From Amia ocellicauda (Eukaryota > Chordata > Actinopteri > Amiiformes > Amiidae): 64,000 bases of DNA. The notes beneath the pieces were generated by a model, which saw only the letters and a list, made by a program, of their open reading frames with translations, had not been told where the DNA came from and did no database searches. Below are positions 60,387-64,000 of the stretch, one piece after another. The position numbers and the translations under genes were made by a program. The DNA lies in the NCBI RefSeq assembly GCF_036373705.1, contig NC_089850.1:64151602-64215601 (forward strand). Reading direction: 5' to 3'. Positions within the stretch are counted from its first letter, which is position 1. Each line of letters starts with the position of its first letter.

Positions 60387-60950
60387 TGAGTGACAGTGTG
60401 TGTGAGTGACAGTGTGAGTGAATTACAGTGTGAGTGACGGTGTGTGAGTGACAGTGTGTGTGTGTGTGTGAGTGAGTGACAGTGTGAGAGTGACAGTTGA
60501 GTGAGTGACGTGTGTGTGTGTGTGTGTGTGAGTGAGTGACAGTGTGAGTGAGTGAGTGATGTGTGTGTGTGTGAGAGAGTGAGTGACAGTGTGTGAGTGA
60601 GTGACAGTGTGAGTGACGGTGTGTGAGTGACAGTGTGTGTGTGTGGGTGTGAGGGACAGTATGAGTGACAGTGTGTGTGAGTGACAGTGTGAGTGTGAGA
60701 GTGAGTGACAGTGTGTGTGTGTGAGTGACAGTGTGTGAGTGTGAGAGTGAGTGACAGTGTGTGAGTGACTGTGTGTGTGTGTATGTGTGAGTGACAGTGT
60801 GTGTGTGTGTGTGTGTGTGAGGGACAGTGTTAGTGACAGTGTGTGTGTGAGTTAGTGACCGTGTGAGTGATGGTGTGTGTGAGTGAGTGACAGTGTGAGT
60901 TAGTGTGAGTGACGGTGTGTGAGTGACTGTGTGTGTGTGAGAGTGAGTGA

Positions 60951-60986
<36 letters not shown>

Positions 60987-61900
60987 GACAGTGTTAGTGA
61001 CAGTGTGAGTGTGTGTATGTGAGTGACAGTGTGAGTGACATTGTCTCTCTGTCAGGCACGCACAGAGTTCCTGAGGAACAGGGCGCGCGCTGCTCTGCCC
61101 CAGACTGAGGCAGGGACAGACGGAGGACAGAAGGAGACGCACCTCAACCTCTTCTCCCTGGAGGAGGGAGGAGAGAAGCTGCAGAACGAGGAGTACCTGG
61201 AGGAGAAGAGGAAGGAGAAGGTGAGAGTGTCATACTGGCAGACTTCAGCACCTTCCTCCTGACTGGTCCTCACACCTGTCTGTCTCCCCGCCATCAGGAG
61301 GGGCAGGAGCGTGCCATTGGCCTACTGGTGTCCCTAGGCCCCGCCCCTGGGACAGAGGCCACACCCTGGTATCTGCAGGAGAAGGGGAGCGGCGAGAGAG
61401 AGGGAGAGACGGAGAGAGAGAGCAAGAGGGAGAGGGGGAAGAGCGAGGGCGAGAAAGAGAAGAGAGACTTGAGGCTGAAAGACAGCCTAGACCCCCTGAG
61501 AGAGATGGAGAAAGCACTGGAGAAAAAGAACAGGAAAGAAAAGAAGAGGAAGAAGGAGAGGAGAGAGGGAGCAGGAACTGGAGCAGCAGAGGAGAGGTGA
61601 GAGAGGAGTGGTCAGTCAGTGTTAATGTGCTGTAGTGTCCAGTCAGTCAGTGTTAATGTGCTGTAGTGTCCAGTCAGTGTAAGAAGTCTCTCTCTGTCTC
61701 TCAGCTCCATGGAGCGATTGCATGCAGAGCGATTGCGTCGGGAGGCAGAGGAGAGGCGCAGAGCCCAGGCCCTGCTGGAGCGAGGAAGTGGGGTGGAGAA
61801 GGAGAAAGAGAGAGAGGAGGAGGAGAGGAGTGACAGAGATCGGCGCTACAACAGCCAGTACTTCCCAGAGCTGGCGAGGAAACGACAGAAGAGAGAGTGA
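55520..61900 (+). CDS. leng1: Leukocyte receptor cluster member 1 homologue (CIR_N-domain protein)
   Basis: Four coding exons: 55520-55651, 61056-61220, 61298-61596 and 61705-61900 (TGA at 61898). GT-AG junctions, all in phase: 792 nt, 263 aa (human LENG1 264). It starts [20 protein letters not shown], the CIR_N domain (Cbf1-interacting co-repressor N-terminal type) covering about residues 8-45. It continues through [31 protein letters not shown], a highly charged Lys/Glu/Arg middle, [36 protein letters not shown], and the conserved end [19 protein letters not shown]1 is a nuclear protein of poorly defined function, related through CIR_N to splicing-associated proteins. The ATG lies in a good context (CCACCATGA). 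Intron 2 is a 5.4-kb tandem array. Poly(A) signal at 62041. Confidence 0.95.
55655..61050. repeat. 5.4-kb TG-rich tandem array (GAGTGACAGTGTGTGTGTGA), leng1 intron 2
   Basis: Units of GAGTGACAGTGTG and (TG)n fill the whole intron, from 4 bases after the donor to about 6 bases before the acceptor. Higher-order blocks are visible: the phrase GAGTGAATGACATTGAGTGA with GACCGTGTGTGTATG occurs near 55870, 56310, 57155 and 57505. Minus-strand frames up to 712 codons (Ser/His/Thr/Leu) are artefacts. Confidence 0.97.
61605..61680. repeat. Two units of the CAGTCAGTGTTAATGTGCTG minisatellite, leng1 intron 4
   Basis: Starts about 12 bases after the coding exon 3 donor. Same unit as at 12.1 and 30.9 kb. 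Confidence 0.9.
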
Positions 61901-61971
61901 GAGAGGGATGGAGTGACAGAGGGAGGTGAGCTGAAGACTACAGCTCCCACTGCACACTGGAGCTTCACACT

Positions 61972-61991
61972 ACAGCTCCCATGATGCACCG
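61972..61991 (+). promoter_or_regulatory. SBS-like motif ACTACAGCTCCCATGATGCA
   Basis: In the leng1 3' UTR, with a partial copy (ACTACAGCTCCCACTGCA) at 61938. Matches most of the ZNF143 SBS consensus. Confidence 0.4.
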
Positions 61992-62040
61992 CAATGGCTG
62001 GTCTCAGCTCGGTGCAGCGCTGATCTTGTCAATACTTGTA

Positions 62041-62046
62041 AATAAA
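62041..62046 (+). promoter_or_regulatory. Polyadenylation signal AATAAA of leng1
   Basis: AATAAA 141 bases after the stop codon, in GTAAATAAACTGG. Confidence 0.8.
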
Positions 62047-62059
62047 CTGGTCCTTTTAT

Positions 62060-62690
62060 GGGTTTGTATTGTCACAACTCTCTCTTTCTCAGTGTCTTCA
62101 CACAAACACAGTGACACAGACACTGTGTTGTTAATGTGTGAGCGCTCAAAGGGCACAGTGTATGTTGTGTTAGAGTAAACAACACTGAAGTTTAAAAAAA
62201 ACATTCTTATCTCTGTTTTACTTATTTGTGTAAATAACATTATATATATTAATAATCAGTATCTTAAAATCACAAGCATCTGTTTAACCAGAAAATTGAC
62301 CAATAAAGATGTCTGTGCCAGTGGGGGCTGCCACCGGAGGGCATGTTACTGGACTGTGCGCTGACTGTGACCTTTGAGCCCCTGTGCGGTGTTATTGGAA
62401 GATGTCCAGTGATCCGTGATTCATTTTTAATGTTGTTACAATCTGCTGTCAACTCCACCCCCCCGTCGTCAAACTGCCAGCACTGCCGCTCGGTTGACGC
62501 TTCGACGTGCCCTGAGAGGCAGATTCACTTCTCGAACATCGAGGACTGCGTGTCCTGTATGAACTGTCAGTGCCAGGAAAACATTTAATACCATGAGTGG
62601 AGCGTGATGCATGAGCAGTAATTCTGTACATACGGAGATACACACATACACTACTGTACTGATACAGATGCACTGTCAAATATATACTCA
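62060..62690. other. Intergenic sequence downstream of leng1
   Basis: No gene recognised. An 81-codon open frame (62343-62588) is cysteine-rich near its end (NCQHCRSVDASTCPERQ, DCVSCMNCQCQ) but has no promoter, splice or family support that I can see. Confidence 0.4.
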
Positions 62691-62694
62691 AACT

Positions 62695-62880
62695 ATTGTA
62701 TGGATATACGCTACATGGCCAAAAGTAACGTCTCATTGCAGATTTTGGGCATGGGAGCTGGTCCCCCTCTGCTGCTCTCACAGCCGGCTCTCCTGGGAAG
62801 GCTCTCCACTCGAGGTGGGAACATTGCTGCAGGGATTTGCTTCCGTTCAGCCACCAGAGAGATCGTCATGGTTGCCTGTT
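62695..62880. mobile_element. Tc1-like transposon fragment
   Basis: ACGCTACATGGCCAAAAGTA, GATTTTGGGCATGGGAGCTG, TCCTGGGAAGGCTCTCCACT and AACATTGCTGCAGGGATTTG, TTCCGTTCAGCCAC follow the order of a fish DNA-transposon family whose end is TACATGGCCAAAAGTA. Heavily degraded; non-coding. Confidence 0.6.
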
Positions 62881-62889
62881 GTTGCTGTG

Positions 62890-63477
62890 CAGCATCTCCT
62901 CCCCGCAGCTCAAGTCCCTGCCCTTTGGAGACGGGGCCCTTCTGAAGGGGGGGCACTGAGGCTGCTGGCGCTGACTGCTGGTGCAGGGGTCCAGGGGGCT
63001 GTTAAATATATCACCTGTAACTAATTAGGATAGCGCGCACCTGAGTTGCGTTGAATGACACAAGGCTGGTCAGGATGGCCCTCCCTCCCATGCAGGACTG
63101 CTAATAGCACAATTAATGGCCACTTAATATCTGAATACAGACAAAGACAGTGCCAGACACACGCAGTTACACTGAACAATAGCTTGAAGTAATGTTAAAC
63201 AAATGCTAAATAATCACAGCCTACAGTGTAACGCTTCTGATTGCAGACAGGGCGTGTCGAGTGCGCCAAGTTACTTGCTAAATTCACTAACAGTCGCTCC
63301 TCTTACTACAAAACAGGTGCATGATATATAATTCGTAGCTAAACAACAAACCACATAAACAATCAATGTAACTCTTAACTAAATTAGGAAACGCGAGAGA
63401 AAAAAACGATACTTGGCTGCGGCGACTTGAGCGACTTCTCAGCTGGCTTGCCCGAAGTGTATTTTGTTTAATCTCCA
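62890..63477. other. Intergenic sequence, nothing recognised
   Basis: AT-rich beyond 63000. No gene, repeat family or RNA gene identified. Confidence 0.4.
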
Positions 63478-64000
63478 TCCCTTTTGTATGTGCTATACAA
63501 CATTTTCTTTCTCTTTATATTTTTTTGCATACCTCTATTAAACCATTTTGGCCACTGTTTTTTGGTCCTCAGTTTGCCAAGTTTTGGTACAAATTGCTCC
63601 TGAGCCTCAAGTAGTATATTCTTAAAATATACCCATCCATTTTCAACTGACTGTATCCATTGTGCTCCAGTCTACCTCTTATAAGTGAACCCTCATACCT
63701 TCAAGGTTTGCTTTTCTGAAATTGTAGACCATTGTTTTAGACTTGGACCTTGTTTTTTGAAAGAATTCCTCAAAGCTAACCATGTTGTGATCACAATTTG
63801 CCATTGGTTCTCTAACTAGTGTCCCTCTGACTCTATCTTGGTCATTTGAAAAGATCAAGTCAATGCATGCTCTCTCCCTGGTTGGTTCCCTGACAAATTG
63901 AGTTAGAAAGCAGTCATTTACCATCTCAACCATTTCTATTTCTGCCTCTGTAGTCCCCACTGGGCTTTCCCAGTCTAAGTTTGGGAAATTGAAATCCCCC
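63478..64000 (-). mobile_element. CR1-type LINE, endonuclease region, running off the right edge
   Basis: Minus-strand frame (63960-63679) reads [48 protein letters not shown] and [10 protein letters not shown], collinear with 35.5-35.98 kb. Beyond 63960 the endonuclease D-F-N motif region continues to the window end. Confidence 0.9.

Noticed and set aside
62343-62588. 81-codon Cys-rich open frame after leng1
   Set aside because: Not linked to any promoter or splice site. The cysteine spacing matches no domain I recognise; short open frames like this occur by chance.

Overview
This is nuclear DNA from a ray-finned fish. The exons are spliced (GT-AG), short and GC-rich, and they are separated by very repeat-rich introns. 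The mobile elements are CR1-type LINEs, a second LINE family, Tc1/mariner, hAT and Tc1-derived MITEs, plus an interspersed repeat widespread in fish. The abundance of this CR1 type suggests an early-branching or non-teleost lineage, but I cannot fix the species. I see no prokaryotic signals, CRISPR arrays, rRNA or tRNA genes.

Five genes can be read. (1) 1-400, +: the last two coding exons of a neuronal pentraxin, entering from the left edge. (2) 6740-1619, -: ndufa3, 4 coding exons, 84 aa. (3) 15351-20313, +: tfpt (INO80F), 5 coding exons, 211 aa, with a probable 5' UTR exon ending at 12061. (4) 21919-46363, +: tmc4, 16 coding exons, 716 aa. (5) 55520-61900, +: leng1, 4 coding exons, 263 aa, with a 5' UTR exon ending at 53416. 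Every junction I placed keeps the reading frame, and the lengths match the human proteins, so ndufa3, tfpt, tmc4 and leng1 appear intact. From memory of the human map, NDUFA3, TFPT, TMC4 and LENG1 are neighbours on 19q13.42. This is therefore a conserved block, although PRPF31 and CNOT3, which separate TFPT from LENG1 in human, are not in this interval.

Layout: 0-0.6 kb pentraxin 3' end; 1.6-6.8 kb ndufa3, whose long intron holds a (TC)n tract, LTR-like remnants and CR1 pieces; 6.9-11.9 kb intergenic, with a ~0.45-kb inverted repeat enclosing a DD36E Tc1/mariner element; 11.9-20.4 kb tfpt, with a second DD36E copy and a 3.7-kb minisatellite; 20.4-21.6 kb CA-rich array; 21.9-46.4 kb tmc4, whose introns hold several minisatellites, two CR1 copies, a LINE with nested hAT and DD36E insertions, and a Tc1-like MITE; 46.4-50.6 kb a LINE with an SGNH-esterase ORF1; 51-52.1 kb CR1 and a fish interspersed repeat; 52.6-62.05 kb leng1 with a CCAAT array upstream and two large intronic arrays (1.8 and 5.4 kb); 62.7-64 kb transposon fragments and an antisense CR1 running off the right edge.

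The genes do not form a pathway. They are a complex I subunit, an INO80 subunit, a TMC-family channel-like protein and a CIR_N-domain nuclear protein. The most interesting signals are in the repeats: four DD36E copies, two of which share the same inactivating lesions yet sit in unrelated sites; a LINE tail that seeded a 3.7-kb minisatellite; one 31-bp repeat unit recurring just downstream of splice donors in three genes; and a duplicated tmc4 splice acceptor that forms a decoy. I found no convincing new gene system.
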